A stretch of DNA of 64,000 nucleotides from the NCBI GenBank assembly GCA_913030805.1, contig CAJWDL010000001.1:1-64000 (forward strand), given 5' to 3'. Made by a program: the position numbers and the translations under genes. The notes under the pieces were generated by a model that saw only the letters and a list, made by a program, of their open reading frames with translations, had not been told where the DNA came from and made no database searches. This document shows positions 8,584 to 17,735 of this stretch, piece after piece (positions within the stretch are counted from its first letter, which is position 1; the number at the start of each line of letters is the position of its first letter). Source of the stretch: an uncultured Candidatus Pelagibacter sp. Its GTDB lineage: Bacteria; Pseudomonadota; Alphaproteobacteria; Pelagibacterales; Pelagibacteraceae.

Positions 8584-10167
8584 TTATGTCTTGCTTATTA
8601 AGGTTTTGAAGTAACCAAAAAATATAGGGAATTCTTTAATGATATTTCTAAATTTAATTGGACTTAAACGTATTTTATGACAGTAACCAAGATGAAGATA
8701 AAAAAGAAAATGATAAAATCTTGTAAAAGGTAAGCTGCATAAAAAAGGAACAATAAAACGTAGAAACGGAAAATCTACAACTATACCCGCTAATTTTTGT
8801 AAATTCTCAACCATCATTTTTTCTTTTTTTGATTTAAATGTCAGCATCGAGGAATGTTTGTTCGATTCTAAATAAACAGTATTTTTATCCTCTACAAAAT
8901 GTCCCGAAGCTATTGCCATTTTTGCCACAGCAGTACCAGGGAATGGATAAAGCAAACCAAAAGAGGCCATTGTAGGTTTTATTTTCAAGTTTAAATCAAT
9001 TGTGCGTAAATCTACTTCGAATGCGTTATCGACGGGTAATCCCATAATATTAAGGGAAATAATCTTTACACCATATTTATTAAAACATTGAGTTGCTTTA
9101 AGTATGGTATCGTTACCAGTGCCCCGTAAAAAAATCTTATTTGCAGCTTTCTCATCACCACATTCAACTCCCATCCAAACATGCGTTAGTCCAGCTTTTT
9201 TAAGATCTTTAATATCTTGTTCCTTTACTGAACTAGCACGAGCACTACAGTTAAATGGTAGGCCAATTCTTTTTTTATAGAGTTTAGAAAATTCTTTAAT
9301 CCAACCTGGTGGTCTCAGAGTAAAAATATCATCAGTGAATGTTACTGTATCTAAAGGGTAACGTGCTCTTACATCTTCAATTTCTTTTATTACTAGTTCG
9401 GGCGATCTGACTCTTAAGATTTGTCCTAAACCTTTGTAATTATCATTATATTGTTTATTGAAACAATAACTACATTTATAAGGACAACCTCTAGCCGATA
9501 CAAAAGATTTAGTGCCAACAGCAGCTAAATTTGGATCTGCATCATATAGAATTTGTCGATCTGGAAATGGTAACTCATTCAAATCCGAAACTAAATTGCC
9601 TAGTGGATTACGATAAATCTTACCCTTGTGCTTAACGTGAAAAGTTTTGGTTGACGAGTAGTCCTCACCTTTTTCTATTTTTCTAATGAATTCTGGAAAG
9701 CTATTATCTCCTTCCCCCGTACAAATAGCATCGATACCATCTTCTTCGATAACTTGTTTGTTAAAAGTTGGATGAGGTCCGCCCATTACAGAAATAAAGT
9801 CAAAATTATTTTTTAAAATTTTATTAAGTTTCAGTACTTCATAATGTTCGCCAGTCATTACACTATATCCAATTAATTCAGGTCGAAAATCTTTTACAAT
9901 TTTATAAACATTATCGTAAATTTCTGGAACAACAGAATTATTATTATTTTGTGCCGAATCTGTAAATGTAAATGGTTTTCCCTCATAAGCATCTGAGTGT
10001 AGAAGAGACTTTGTTTTATGCGATTGTTTTGATTTTTTGGCAGCAGAAGGGTTCTTTATCATAGCAGCTTTAACTTGGTGACCTTCTTTTTTTAGATTAC
10101 TAGATAGTAGCATAATAGCTGTACGTTCATAAGCTATCATCTCTTTACAAACCAATAGTACTTTCAT
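8584..10167 (-). CDS. radical SAM protein with N-terminal B12-binding-type domain
   Basis: A 527-residue protein with the same architecture as its neighbour at 6838. A B12-binding-type domain spans about 1-165, with a low-complexity insertion at about 40-80 and the motif GGPHPTFN at 129-136. The radical SAM core then shows the cluster ligands C228, C232 and C235 (ARGCPYKCSYC). MGVECGDEKAANKIFLRGT and MGLPVDN follow. The C-terminal region (about 440-527) is basic and aromatic and may associate with membrane or lipid. Such enzymes can methylate or rearrange unactivated carbons of lipids or sugars, but no function can be named here. It is co-directional with the neighbour, 76 bases apart, and shares its less A+T-rich look. 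Confidence 0.88.
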   Translation of the reverse strand: MKVLLVCKEMIAYERTAIMLLSSNLKKEGHQVKAAMIKNPSAAKKSKQSHKTKSLLHSDAYEGKPFTFTDSAQNNNNSVVPEIYDNVYKIVKDFRPELIGYSVMTGEHYEVLKLNKILKNNFDFISVMGGPHPTFNKQVIEEDGIDAICTGEGDNSFPEFIRKIEKGEDYSSTKTFHVKHKGKIYRNPLGNLVSDLNELPFPDRQILYDADPNLAAVGTKSFVSARGCPYKCSYCFNKQYNDNYKGLGQILRVRSPELVIKEIEDVRARYPLDTVTFTDDIFTLRPPGWIKEFSKLYKKRIGLPFNCSARASSVKEQDIKDLKKAGLTHVWMGVECGDEKAANKIFLRGTGNDTILKATQCFNKYGVKIISLNIMGLPVDNAFEVDLRTIDLNLKIKPTMASFGLLYPFPGTAVAKMAIASGHFVEDKNTVYLESNKHSSMLTFKSKKEKMMVENLQKLAGIVVDFPFLRFIVPFLCSLPFTRFYHFLFYLHLGYCHKIRLSPIKFRNIIKEFPIFFGYFKTLISKT

Positions 10168-10235
10168 AATAAATTTATTTATTAAATTATAAAAAAATTA
10201 TTATTAATTAAATCCTCATATAAATTTGAGTAATT

Positions 10236-11240
10236 TCAATATTTCTTTAATCTAAAAATTTGTAAAAAGAAATATATTACCCCTAACAATATACCAATAT
10301 TAATAACTTGAATTCCAAATAACGAAAAAAATAACATTTTTAAACCAAAATGCTTTTTTGCAAAGATTAGAAATTTGTATTCAGCAATCATCTGAAAAAT
10401 AAATAATATCGTTAATCCAAATATAATGAACGATTTATTTAAATTCAAAGAAAATAAAATTAAAACTATAAATAATAATGTCATTAAACAAGAAAAGGCT
10501 TGGCCTGAAGTTGCAAACGAACCGCGTGGATCGAACTTTTTTTTTACTAACAAGATATGAATATATTTTTCTGTCCTATCTATAATTCTTTTAAATCGCG
10601 AATATAAACTTACAAAAAAAGCTTTGTAAGAAGCATTTTTAATCCTAATATTTTTTTTGTTTAATTGATTTATTTTATATCCCAGATAAAATTCTTCTCC
10701 GCCTGCATTTCTTAACGCTTTCCATCCTCCTGCTTGTTTTAATAATTCTTTAGATATTATACAGAAATCTGAAGCACAGGCTTGTAATTCTGTTTCTTTT
10801 TCTATTTCCTCAAGTCCATAACATGATTTTAAACAGACAAAATTAGATGACCAGCTTTCTAAATTAAGATTACTAGTCTCTTGAATTCCTGATACGGAAC
10901 CAACATTTTTATCTTGATATAATCTTTTGACTAAATTTAAAATTGAATTTTTTAATATTATTAAATCAGAATCAATATAACAGAGAACTTTATATCTTGC
11001 TAATCTTGCTCCTAAATTGCGTACATAACCAACACCTTTATTTTTTTTTAATTTAATTAGTTTTATTGTTTTAAATTTTTTTACAATTTCAGATGTTTTA
11101 TCAATACTACCATCATCAATTACAATTATTTCAGATTCAAATTTTTTTGATTCATTGCATATGCTTTTTAAACATTCTTCTATATTTTTTTCAGAATTAT
11201 AAGCAGGAACAATTATTGATATTTTATGCTTATGTTCCAT
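10236..11240 (-). CDS. membrane-anchored family 2 glycosyltransferase
   Basis: A 334-residue GT2 enzyme. The GT-A domain begins with ISIIVPAYNSEKNIEECL, has IVIDDGSIDKT near 40-50 and the metal-binding YIDSDLI near 88-94. The C-terminal third (about 245-330) is strongly hydrophobic with about three membrane helices, so the catalytic domain is tethered to the cytoplasmic face of the inner membrane. It lies inside the radical-SAM cassette, between the B12-type enzyme at 8584 and the SPASM enzyme at 11252, which suggests that the cassette product is glycosylated or that the radical enzymes modify a glycosylated lipid. Confidence 0.87.
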   Translation of the reverse strand: MEHKHKISIIVPAYNSEKNIEECLKSICNESKKFESEIIVIDDGSIDKTSEIVKKFKTIKLIKLKKNKGVGYVRNLGARLARYKVLCYIDSDLIILKNSILNLVKRLYQDKNVGSVSGIQETSNLNLESWSSNFVCLKSCYGLEEIEKETELQACASDFCIISKELLKQAGGWKALRNAGGEEFYLGYKINQLNKKNIRIKNASYKAFFVSLYSRFKRIIDRTEKYIHILLVKKKFDPRGSFATSGQAFSCLMTLLFIVLILFSLNLNKSFIIFGLTILFIFQMIAEYKFLIFAKKHFGLKMLFFSLFGIQVINIGILLGVIYFFLQIFRLKKY

Positions 11241-11251
11241 GACACTTAAAA

Positions 11252-12289
11252 TTATATTAAAGATAGCCAGTGCTTCGCGTCATAGACTGTATTAATTGCA
11301 CATGCACATTCGAATGTGCATGTGCATTTTTTTGCAAATTTACTAAATTCTTTAGCTTTTCTTGATTTAATAATGTCCACAATATCGAGATTACCTTCAT
11401 TTACATTACCAATTTTTGATATACTCCATAATTTTTTGACTTCACAGCCTTTAACGACTCCATCTGGAAGAATTTCCACAAATCTTTCACCCGCTAAACA
11501 TGGTGAATATACTTTGTTGTTATCTATCCTTTTTATTGTTTCTAAATAAATTTTATCAAACAATTTCCCATTAAAACTTTTTTTCCAATTAGCCGATGAT
11601 CTTTTTTGCTGAATTTTTGCAAGTCTTTTATAGTCTTCTCTAAGTTCCAATTGTTCTTTTACAGGAACATCTCTTACTAGTATTAATTCATGAAAATCTA
11701 TGGGCCATGAAGAAGTTTGATTAAAAAAATCTTCTAAAATATGCTTATTATCCTTAGTTATTACCGAAGCTAACCTTAAAAAAAAATTAGGTTGATTTCT
11801 ATAAGTTTTCATTACATCAATTGTTTCTAAAACTTTACTATAAGCTCCTTTAAAATTTCTTACTTTGTCGTGAACTTCTTCGGGCCCATCTAACGAAACT
11901 GATAATGTGAATTCTGTATTCTTATGTTTATTTATTAATTTAGGAATAAAATCTTTAATTCTATCTTTATAAAAACCATTAGTTTTAATGCTAATTCTTG
12001 GGACACCACAATTTTGAATAATGTTGTCAATGATCTCAACAAAATCTTTTCTTATAAATGGTTCTCCTCCAGTTACAGTTAAATGTAATAAACTTTTCGC
12101 TTTTTTAAATATAGAGCCCCATTTTTCCGCTGAAATAGTTGGGGTTTTTCTTGCGTCCATTGCCGCATAACAACAAAAATCGCAGAGCATGTTGCACCTA
12201 CCTTCTATAAATATAATTGAATAATTGGGCACTTGATTTAAAAAAATTGATTTAAATATGCGTGACGCTATGTTAAATTTGTTATTCAT
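11252..12289 (-). CDS. radical SAM/SPASM-type protein
   Basis: About 345 residues from the ATG at 12289; the frame continues 8 codons upstream to a TTG. The radical SAM 4Fe-4S motif is C32-NML-C36-DF-C39 (EGRCNMLCDFC), followed by the SAM-binding TVTGGEPFIR. The C-terminal region is a SPASM-like auxiliary-cluster domain: a SPCLAGERFVEILPDG segment, then GCEV and the cysteine-rich tail KKCTCTFECACA near residues 320-331. Enzymes of this class modify peptides, sugars or enzymes, and many act in cell-surface gene clusters. It is placed just upstream of the GT2 at 10236 and downstream of the membrane protein at 12354. The substrate is unknown. Confidence 0.87.
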   Translation of the reverse strand: MNNKFNIASRIFKSIFLNQVPNYSIIFIEGRCNMLCDFCCYAAMDARKTPTISAEKWGSIFKKAKSLLHLTVTGGEPFIRKDFVEIIDNIIQNCGVPRISIKTNGFYKDRIKDFIPKLINKHKNTEFTLSVSLDGPEEVHDKVRNFKGAYSKVLETIDVMKTYRNQPNFFLRLASVITKDNKHILEDFFNQTSSWPIDFHELILVRDVPVKEQLELREDYKRLAKIQQKRSSANWKKSFNGKLFDKIYLETIKRIDNNKVYSPCLAGERFVEILPDGVVKGCEVKKLWSISKIGNVNEGNLDIVDIIKSRKAKEFSKFAKKCTCTFECACAINTVYDAKHWLSLI

Positions 12290-12353
12290 GCTATTTTTTA
12301 TATTTGATAGCAAAGTATATTCAATAAATTAAATTACAACTACTTTATAAATA

Positions 12354-14207
12354 TTACTCATTTCTAATAGGATTTTTTTTTGAATATAAAATATAAATAT
12401 TTCCATCATGTAATTTAGAGTAATTTTGTCTATTTATGACAATGTTTTTGGTTACAGGCTTTAGTTTTTCTAACGCAATAATTTCTGGTTCTCTAAAATT
12501 TATAAATTTATATTCATTAAATTTTCTTTGTAGCCTGCTAAATTCTTCATTTGGTATTGCCGATTGTTGACTATACATTGGTGAACTTGAGAGAATGAAT
12601 TCTTTTATATTTGGTTCAAAGTTTGTTGAGCCTTTATAAGTATTTAATGAATTTGCCTTATATCTGTAAGAAAAAAAACTACCTACATTAGGATTAAAAA
12701 ATCTCCATCCACTTTTTTTGTTTTTGAAAAAATCCAAAAAATCTTTTTCTTTAAGATTTAGAAATTTAAAATTTTTTACTAAATCATTTTCAATCATATC
12801 GTGTGTTTTAGGTACAAGAAGTCCACTAATTAAATTTAAATATTTGATCTCATTTAATATTGCCCAAACCATTAACTTATTATCAAGCGTTAATAGGGAT
12901 ATATTCTTAGTAAAAATATCTTTTCTATTATTTAATTTGTCCGTGATTTTTTGAAATTCTATTCTTCTATCTTTGTAATTCTGATTATTAAAATGTTGAT
13001 TTTTTTCAAGATAAAAATTTAGATAATAAATACCGATTAACAAAAAAATTAAAGTATTTATTTGTAACGGTTTTAGATTTAATTTTATATAATGTTTAAT
13101 TAATATAATTGAAGAAATAGTAAAAAATATAAAGCCCCAAACAAATATTAGATTATTAAAATTATATACTAATCCTGATCGAGGAGAAATTAGAATGAAA
13201 AAAACAGGAGAAACAATAGTACTTAAAAAGATTATAAAAAATATATTAATTAACTTAACATTGTTAACTTTTTTTTTGTTTGAAAAATAAACAAATAATA
13301 TTGTTAGTAATAATGTTAATAAGAACTTTAGCTTAAAATATTGACTGAAATAATAATCTATCAATTTACCTTTTTTTTCAATGGTAAGGGCAAATGTACC
13401 CATACGTTCTGTTACATCACTTTCATGATAAATTAAATTAATTATAAAAGGTGAAATAGTTATTAAAAAAACAAATATTGAAATTAAAAAATATTTATAA
13501 TTATGAAACAGTTCTTTAATGATTTTGAATTTAAATTTATAAATTAAAAAAAATAAAAAAGCTAAAAATTCAATTGTAAAAAAATAGTAATAGCTGGATA
13601 AAGAAAAACCTAATATTAATCCAAGAGCAGCCATTCTCTTTTTTTCAAAAATTACAGTTTTATCCATAAAAACTAACAAGTATATAAATGAAAAAAAATA
13701 TAGGGATGGTATAAGTGGCCTAGGTATTCTTAATGAATAAAATTCGAGCTGAAACAAATTTAAATATGGAAGACCTTCCAAATTTGTAATTTCTATTATA
13801 GTTGGTATCATAAAAAAAAATAAGCTAAAAAAAATTGATTCATTTTTAGAAAAAAAATAAGAGAAAATTTTATAAAAAATAAGCAAGAAAATAAATATTG
13901 CAAAAAATTCAATAATAATTATTCCAAAGAAACCAAATATTTTAAGAAAAATTGCAGGAAAAATAATTGAAGCATAGGGAATAGGCATTAATTTTAAATT
14001 TTTTACGTAGGGATCTAAAGAATTATTAAGTTCAAAAAAAGCCAAATATTTAATATGTGGATAATAAAAATGACCATCAGCGACACTCTCAAAAATAATC
14101 TTAACAGCTAGACTTTCTTTAAAAAAATAAAATGATAAAACCCATTTAACAGAAAACAGAAGAGTTGTTATTATTAAAATAATATTGGTGGACTTATTTC
14201 GAAACAT
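12354..14207 (-). CDS. large multi-pass membrane protein, probable GT-C type glycosyltransferase
   Basis: A 617-residue protein with about 11-13 predicted membrane helices over residues 1-400 and a soluble C-terminal domain (about 410-617). An acidic/aromatic loop after the first helix contains VADGHFYYPHIKYLAF, the kind of periplasmic Asp/Glu-bearing loop found in GT-C transferases that use polyprenyl-phosphate sugars. No family is recognised with certainty. It is the first gene of the minus-strand radical-SAM cassette and diverges from the methyltransferase at 14339. A role in transferring or polymerising the cassette's product at the periplasmic face is an inference. Confidence 0.72.
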   Translation of the reverse strand: MFRNKSTNIILIITTLLFSVKWVLSFYFFKESLAVKIIFESVADGHFYYPHIKYLAFFELNNSLDPYVKNLKLMPIPYASIIFPAIFLKIFGFFGIIIIEFFAIFIFLLIFYKIFSYFFSKNESIFFSLFFFMIPTIIEITNLEGLPYLNLFQLEFYSLRIPRPLIPSLYFFSFIYLLVFMDKTVIFEKKRMAALGLILGFSLSSYYYFFTIEFLAFLFFLIYKFKFKIIKELFHNYKYFLISIFVFLITISPFIINLIYHESDVTERMGTFALTIEKKGKLIDYYFSQYFKLKFLLTLLLTILFVYFSNKKKVNNVKLINIFFIIFLSTIVSPVFFILISPRSGLVYNFNNLIFVWGFIFFTISSIILIKHYIKLNLKPLQINTLIFLLIGIYYLNFYLEKNQHFNNQNYKDRRIEFQKITDKLNNRKDIFTKNISLLTLDNKLMVWAILNEIKYLNLISGLLVPKTHDMIENDLVKNFKFLNLKEKDFLDFFKNKKSGWRFFNPNVGSFFSYRYKANSLNTYKGSTNFEPNIKEFILSSSPMYSQQSAIPNEEFSRLQRKFNEYKFINFREPEIIALEKLKPVTKNIVINRQNYSKLHDGNIYILYSKKNPIRNE

Positions 14208-14338
14208 TTAATGAAAATATTTATAATATATGTAAAAGATAATATATATAAAAGAAAGAATTATTTATACTTTGCGATATTATTTATTTATTTAAAATCA
14301 ACAGGACAATATATAACACACATTTTATATTCTATTTT

Positions 14339-15562
14339 ATGAAAAATAAATTTTGTAGAAATTGCAAAAACAATAAATTTTTTAACTTGTTGAGTTTAGG
14401 AAAAATAAGTTTTACGGGTAAATTTTCTAAAAGTCTTTTTAATAATATTCCAAAAGCATATCTTAATCTTGTAATGTGTAAAAAATGTAAACTTGTTCAG
14501 CTAGATAGAAACTTTAATCCAAAATATTTATATGGCAAAGACTATGGTTATAGATCGGGTATAAATAAGACAATGACCGAACATTTAAAAAAAACAGTAA
14601 AAAAATGTTCAGCCTTAGCAGGGTTAAAAGCCAATGATCCAGTGTTAGATATTGCTAGTAATGACGGAACATTGTTAAATTTTTATAAAAAAAAAATCGT
14701 TACTGTTGGCGTGGATCCCTTGGTTAACAAATATAAAGGTTATTATAAAAAGATTAGTTATAAAATTTCAAATTTTTTTCAAATTAATGATATCAAAAAA
14801 TTGAATTTAAAAAAAAAATTTAAGATAATTACTTCTTTATCAGTTTTTTATGATCTCAAAGATCCAAATAGATTTATCGAAGGTATTAAAGAATGTTTAG
14901 ATGAAAATGGTATTTTTGTTTTAGAACATGCCGATCTACTTAGTATTATAAAAAATAATTTGTTCGATACCATTTGTCATGAACATCTAGAATATTATTC
15001 TTCGAAAGTCATTATAAATATGATGAACTTTAATGGATTAAAAGTTTTTGATCATGAATTTAACAATATAAATGGTGGCAGTTCCAGATATTATATATGC
15101 CATCGCAAAGCAAAATATAAAATTAAAAAGAAAAAAATCAACAAACTATTATCGGAAGAAAGTAAAATTGGGCTTCATTCAACAAAAATTTTTAAAATAT
15201 TTTTTACAAAAATTTTACACGAAAAAACTAAACTTAAAAAATTAATTAAAGAAATTAATAATAAAAAATTAACTATTCATGGTTATGGAGCCTCAACTAA
15301 AGGTAATGTTCTTTTACAATTTTACGATATTGGAAATAAAGAAGTAAATTATATAGCAGACAGAAACCCCTTAAAATATAATTTGTTTACACCGGGAACA
15401 AAAATAAAAATCATCTCGGAAAATTATTCAAGAAAATTGAAGCCAGATTATTACTTAGTATTACCATGGCATTTTAAAAAAGAGATTTTAATTAGAGAGA
15501 AAAAAATTAGAGAAAAAGGTACAAAATTAATTTTTCCACTTCCAAAAATGCATGTTATTTAA
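14339..15562 (+). CDS. sugar C-methyltransferase-like SAM methyltransferase
   Basis: A 407-residue three-domain protein resembling nucleotide-sugar C-methyltransferases (TylC3/NovU type). The N-terminal zinc-finger-like domain has FCRNC and MCKKC cysteine pairs, the central SAM-binding domain starts at VLDIASNDGTLL, and the C-terminal domain has HGYGASTKGNVLLQF. In the active-site region it has CHEHLEYYS and a SVFYDLKDP segment, unlike the YDEH-containing paralogues at 52082 and 55376, so it belongs to a different subfamily and may use another substrate. Its TAA overlaps the ATG of the GT2 at 15562 (TAATG), indicating an operon running rightward to 21541. Confidence 0.82.
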   Translation: MKNKFCRNCKNNKFFNLLSLGKISFTGKFSKSLFNNIPKAYLNLVMCKKCKLVQLDRNFNPKYLYGKDYGYRSGINKTMTEHLKKTVKKCSALAGLKANDPVLDIASNDGTLLNFYKKKIVTVGVDPLVNKYKGYYKKISYKISNFFQINDIKKLNLKKKFKIITSLSVFYDLKDPNRFIEGIKECLDENGIFVLEHADLLSIIKNNLFDTICHEHLEYYSSKVIINMMNFNGLKVFDHEFNNINGGSSRYYICHRKAKYKIKKKKINKLLSEESKIGLHSTKIFKIFFTKILHEKTKLKKLIKEINNKKLTIHGYGASTKGNVLLQFYDIGNKEVNYIADRNPLKYNLFTPGTKIKIISENYSRKLKPDYYLVLPWHFKKEILIREKKIREKGTKLIFPLPKMHVI

Positions 15563-16284
15563 TGAATAATATTATTATTATTGTTCCGGTTCTTAATGAA
15601 AAAAGAAATATTGAAATTTTATTTGAAAAATTAAACACAACAAACATAGGATTTGATCTTTTATTTATTGATGATAATTCTAGTGATGGTTCACGAGAAA
15701 TAATTGAAAACTTAGTAAAAAATAATCAAAATATTAATTATATTTTTAGACCAAAAAAAATGGGCGTTGGTTCAGCTCACAAGGATGGTTTTATTTGGGC
15801 TTATAAAAAAAACTACAAAACAATTATTACGATGGATGCAGATGGAACACACGATCCAAAGTATATAAAATTCTTGATAGAAGAATTAGAAAATTGTGAC
15901 ATTGTTATTACTAATAGATTTTTAAAAAAAAATTTGTTAGAAAACTGGCCGCTGCATAGAATTTTATTAACAAGAGCCAGACATATATTAATTTCTTTAT
16001 TATTATCAATTTCTTATGATGCTTCAGGAGCTTTTAGATGTATTAATTGTGAAAAGGTCTCCTTATCCGATTTAATTTTAGCAAAAAATAATGATTATGC
16101 GTATTTTTGGGAAAGTATTTTTATATTACATAAAAAAAAATATCATATAACAGAAATACCCATTCATTTGATCTATAGAATTGTTGGTTCTTCAAAAATG
16201 ACTGTAAAAGATGTTTTTATTTCTGTCGTTTATTTGATGATAGTGTTCTTAAAAAAAATCTTGGGCAAGTATAATTTTAAATAG
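15562..16284 (+). CDS. family 2 glycosyltransferase, polyprenyl-phosphate mannosyltransferase-like
   Basis: A 240-residue GT2 enzyme like dolichol-phosphate mannosyltransferase. It opens with IIIVPVLNEKRNIE, then LFIDDNSSDGS near 32-42, GVGSAHKDGF, and the metal-binding MDADGTHDPKYI near 92-103. A hydrophobic stretch near the C terminus (about 215-233) may anchor it. Such enzymes load a sugar onto a polyprenyl phosphate, which GT-C membrane enzymes then use. The gene has a 1-base overlap with the methyltransferase upstream and is followed 5 bases later by another GT2. Confidence 0.86.
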   Translation: MNNIIIIVPVLNEKRNIEILFEKLNTTNIGFDLLFIDDNSSDGSREIIENLVKNNQNINYIFRPKKMGVGSAHKDGFIWAYKKNYKTIITMDADGTHDPKYIKFLIEELENCDIVITNRFLKKNLLENWPLHRILLTRARHILISLLLSISYDASGAFRCINCEKVSLSDLILAKNNDYAYFWESIFILHKKKYHITEIPIHLIYRIVGSSKMTVKDVFISVVYLMIVFLKKILGKYNFK

Positions 16285-16288
16285 TTTA

Positions 16289-17041
16289 ATGAACAGTTTA
16301 GTAAGCGTAATAATGCCATATTATAATAAAAAGGATTATTTTTTTGAATCTATAAGTTCAGTATTAAATCAAACTCATACAAATCTTGAAATTATAATTG
16401 TATATGATGATGAAAATAAGAATGATTTAGAACATATCAAAAATTGCTTTAAGAACGATACAAGAGTCAAAATAATATTTAATGATAATAATAAAGGTGC
16501 GTCATATTCAAGAAATAAAGCAATATCAATAGCCCAAGGTAAATACATTGCTTTTTTAGATTGCGATGATTATTGGAAAATTAATAAAACTGAAATACAG
16601 CTAAAATTTATGACAAACCATGATTATGATTTTTCTCACACAACATATCATGTCATTAACCAAAATGGAAAAATAATCGGTACAATAAAAGCTAGAGAAA
16701 TATTAGAATATGAAAAATTATTACAATCTTGTGATGTTGGCTTATCTTCAGTCATTTTAAAACGTGAACTATTAAATGATATAAAATTTCCTGAGCTCAA
16801 AACAAAGGAAGATTTTGTGTTGTGGTTAAGGCTTGCCAAAAAGTCGGTTATACTCTTTGGAATTGACGAACCTTTAATGTTTTGGAGACAAACTCCTAAT
16901 TCATTGTCAAGTTCAATAATACAAAAATTAAAGGATGCATTTAAAGTTTATTATTTGTACGAAAAAAAAAATATTTCTTACTCAATCTTTTGCGTTATTA
17001 GATTGTCTATTCATGCATTAATTAAAAAAATAAATTTATAA
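16289..17041 (+). CDS. family 2 glycosyltransferase
   Basis: A 250-residue GT2 enzyme with VSVIMPYYNKKDYFFESISSVL at the N terminus (residues 5-26), IIIVYDDENKND, GASYSRNKAI, and the metal-binding FLDCDDYW near 89-96. It is similar to O-antigen glycosyltransferases of the WcaA type. No membrane segment is clear. It belongs to the co-directional run from 14339 to 21541. The donor and acceptor are not identifiable. Confidence 0.87.
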   Translation: MNSLVSVIMPYYNKKDYFFESISSVLNQTHTNLEIIIVYDDENKNDLEHIKNCFKNDTRVKIIFNDNNKGASYSRNKAISIAQGKYIAFLDCDDYWKINKTEIQLKFMTNHDYDFSHTTYHVINQNGKIIGTIKAREILEYEKLLQSCDVGLSSVILKRELLNDIKFPELKTKEDFVLWLRLAKKSVILFGIDEPLMFWRQTPNSLSSSIIQKLKDAFKVYYLYEKKNISYSIFCVIRLSIHALIKKINL

Positions 17042-17066
17042 TGATAATATTTTTAAATTATAATAA

Positions 17067-17735
17067 ATGAAAGAACTTACTTTAGTAATTCCTGCAAAAG
17101 ATGAAGCAGAGTGTTTACCAAGAGTATTAGATGAACTAAAAAATTTTGATTGTAAAAAAATTATTATTATTCCTGAAACTGATTTAAACACACGAAATTC
17201 TATAAAAAATTTTGATTGTAAGATTATTACCCAAAAAGTTGGTGGTTTTGGAATAGCTTTAATACTAGGCATTAAAGAGGTTGAAACAAAATATCTATGC
17301 ATATTTAACGCAGATGGCTCATTTGATCCTCAATATCTTAAGAATATGTACAATGAGTTATTAAATAACTGTGATTTTGTATTTAATAGTAGATATGAAA
17401 ATAGTGGAGGCAGCGATGATGACACTTTTTTGACATTAGTTGGAAATAAAATATTTACGTTTATTTGTAATTTACTTTTTAGACTAAATATTTCTGATGT
17501 ATTATTTACTTATGTTATGGGAAAAACATTGGCATTTAAATCTCTTAACCTTAAAAGAAAAGATTTTAGATTTTGCATTGAATTGCCGGTACTGGCTAAA
17601 TTTAAAAAATATAAATTTATTTCAAAACCTAGTTATGAAAGATCAAGGCTAACTGGAAAAAAAAAGGTTAACGAATTAAAAGATGGATTTTTAATATTAT
17701 TATGTATATTTAAAATGTTCATATTTAGAAAATGA
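17067..17735 (+). CDS. small family 2 glycosyltransferase, polyprenyl-phosphate type
   Basis: A 222-residue GT2 enzyme of the dolichol-phosphate sugar synthase kind: [21 protein letters not shown] at the N terminus, a [10 protein letters not shown] loop, and [12 protein letters not shown] near 88-99. It lacks the usual IIDDGS segment, having [11 protein letters not shown] instead, which suggests an unusual nucleotide-sugar pocket. Its TGA overlaps the ATG of gmd at 17732 by four bases (ATGA), so the two are probably translationally coupled. Confidence 0.83.
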   Translation: MKELTLVIPAKDEAECLPRVLDELKNFDCKKIIIIPETDLNTRNSIKNFDCKIITQKVGGFGIALILGIKEVETKYLCIFNADGSFDPQYLKNMYNELLNNCDFVFNSRYENSGGSDDDTFLTLVGNKIFTFICNLLFRLNISDVLFTYVMGKTLAFKSLNLKRKDFRFCIELPVLAKFKKYKFISKPSYERSRLTGKKKVNELKDGFLILLCIFKMFIFRK

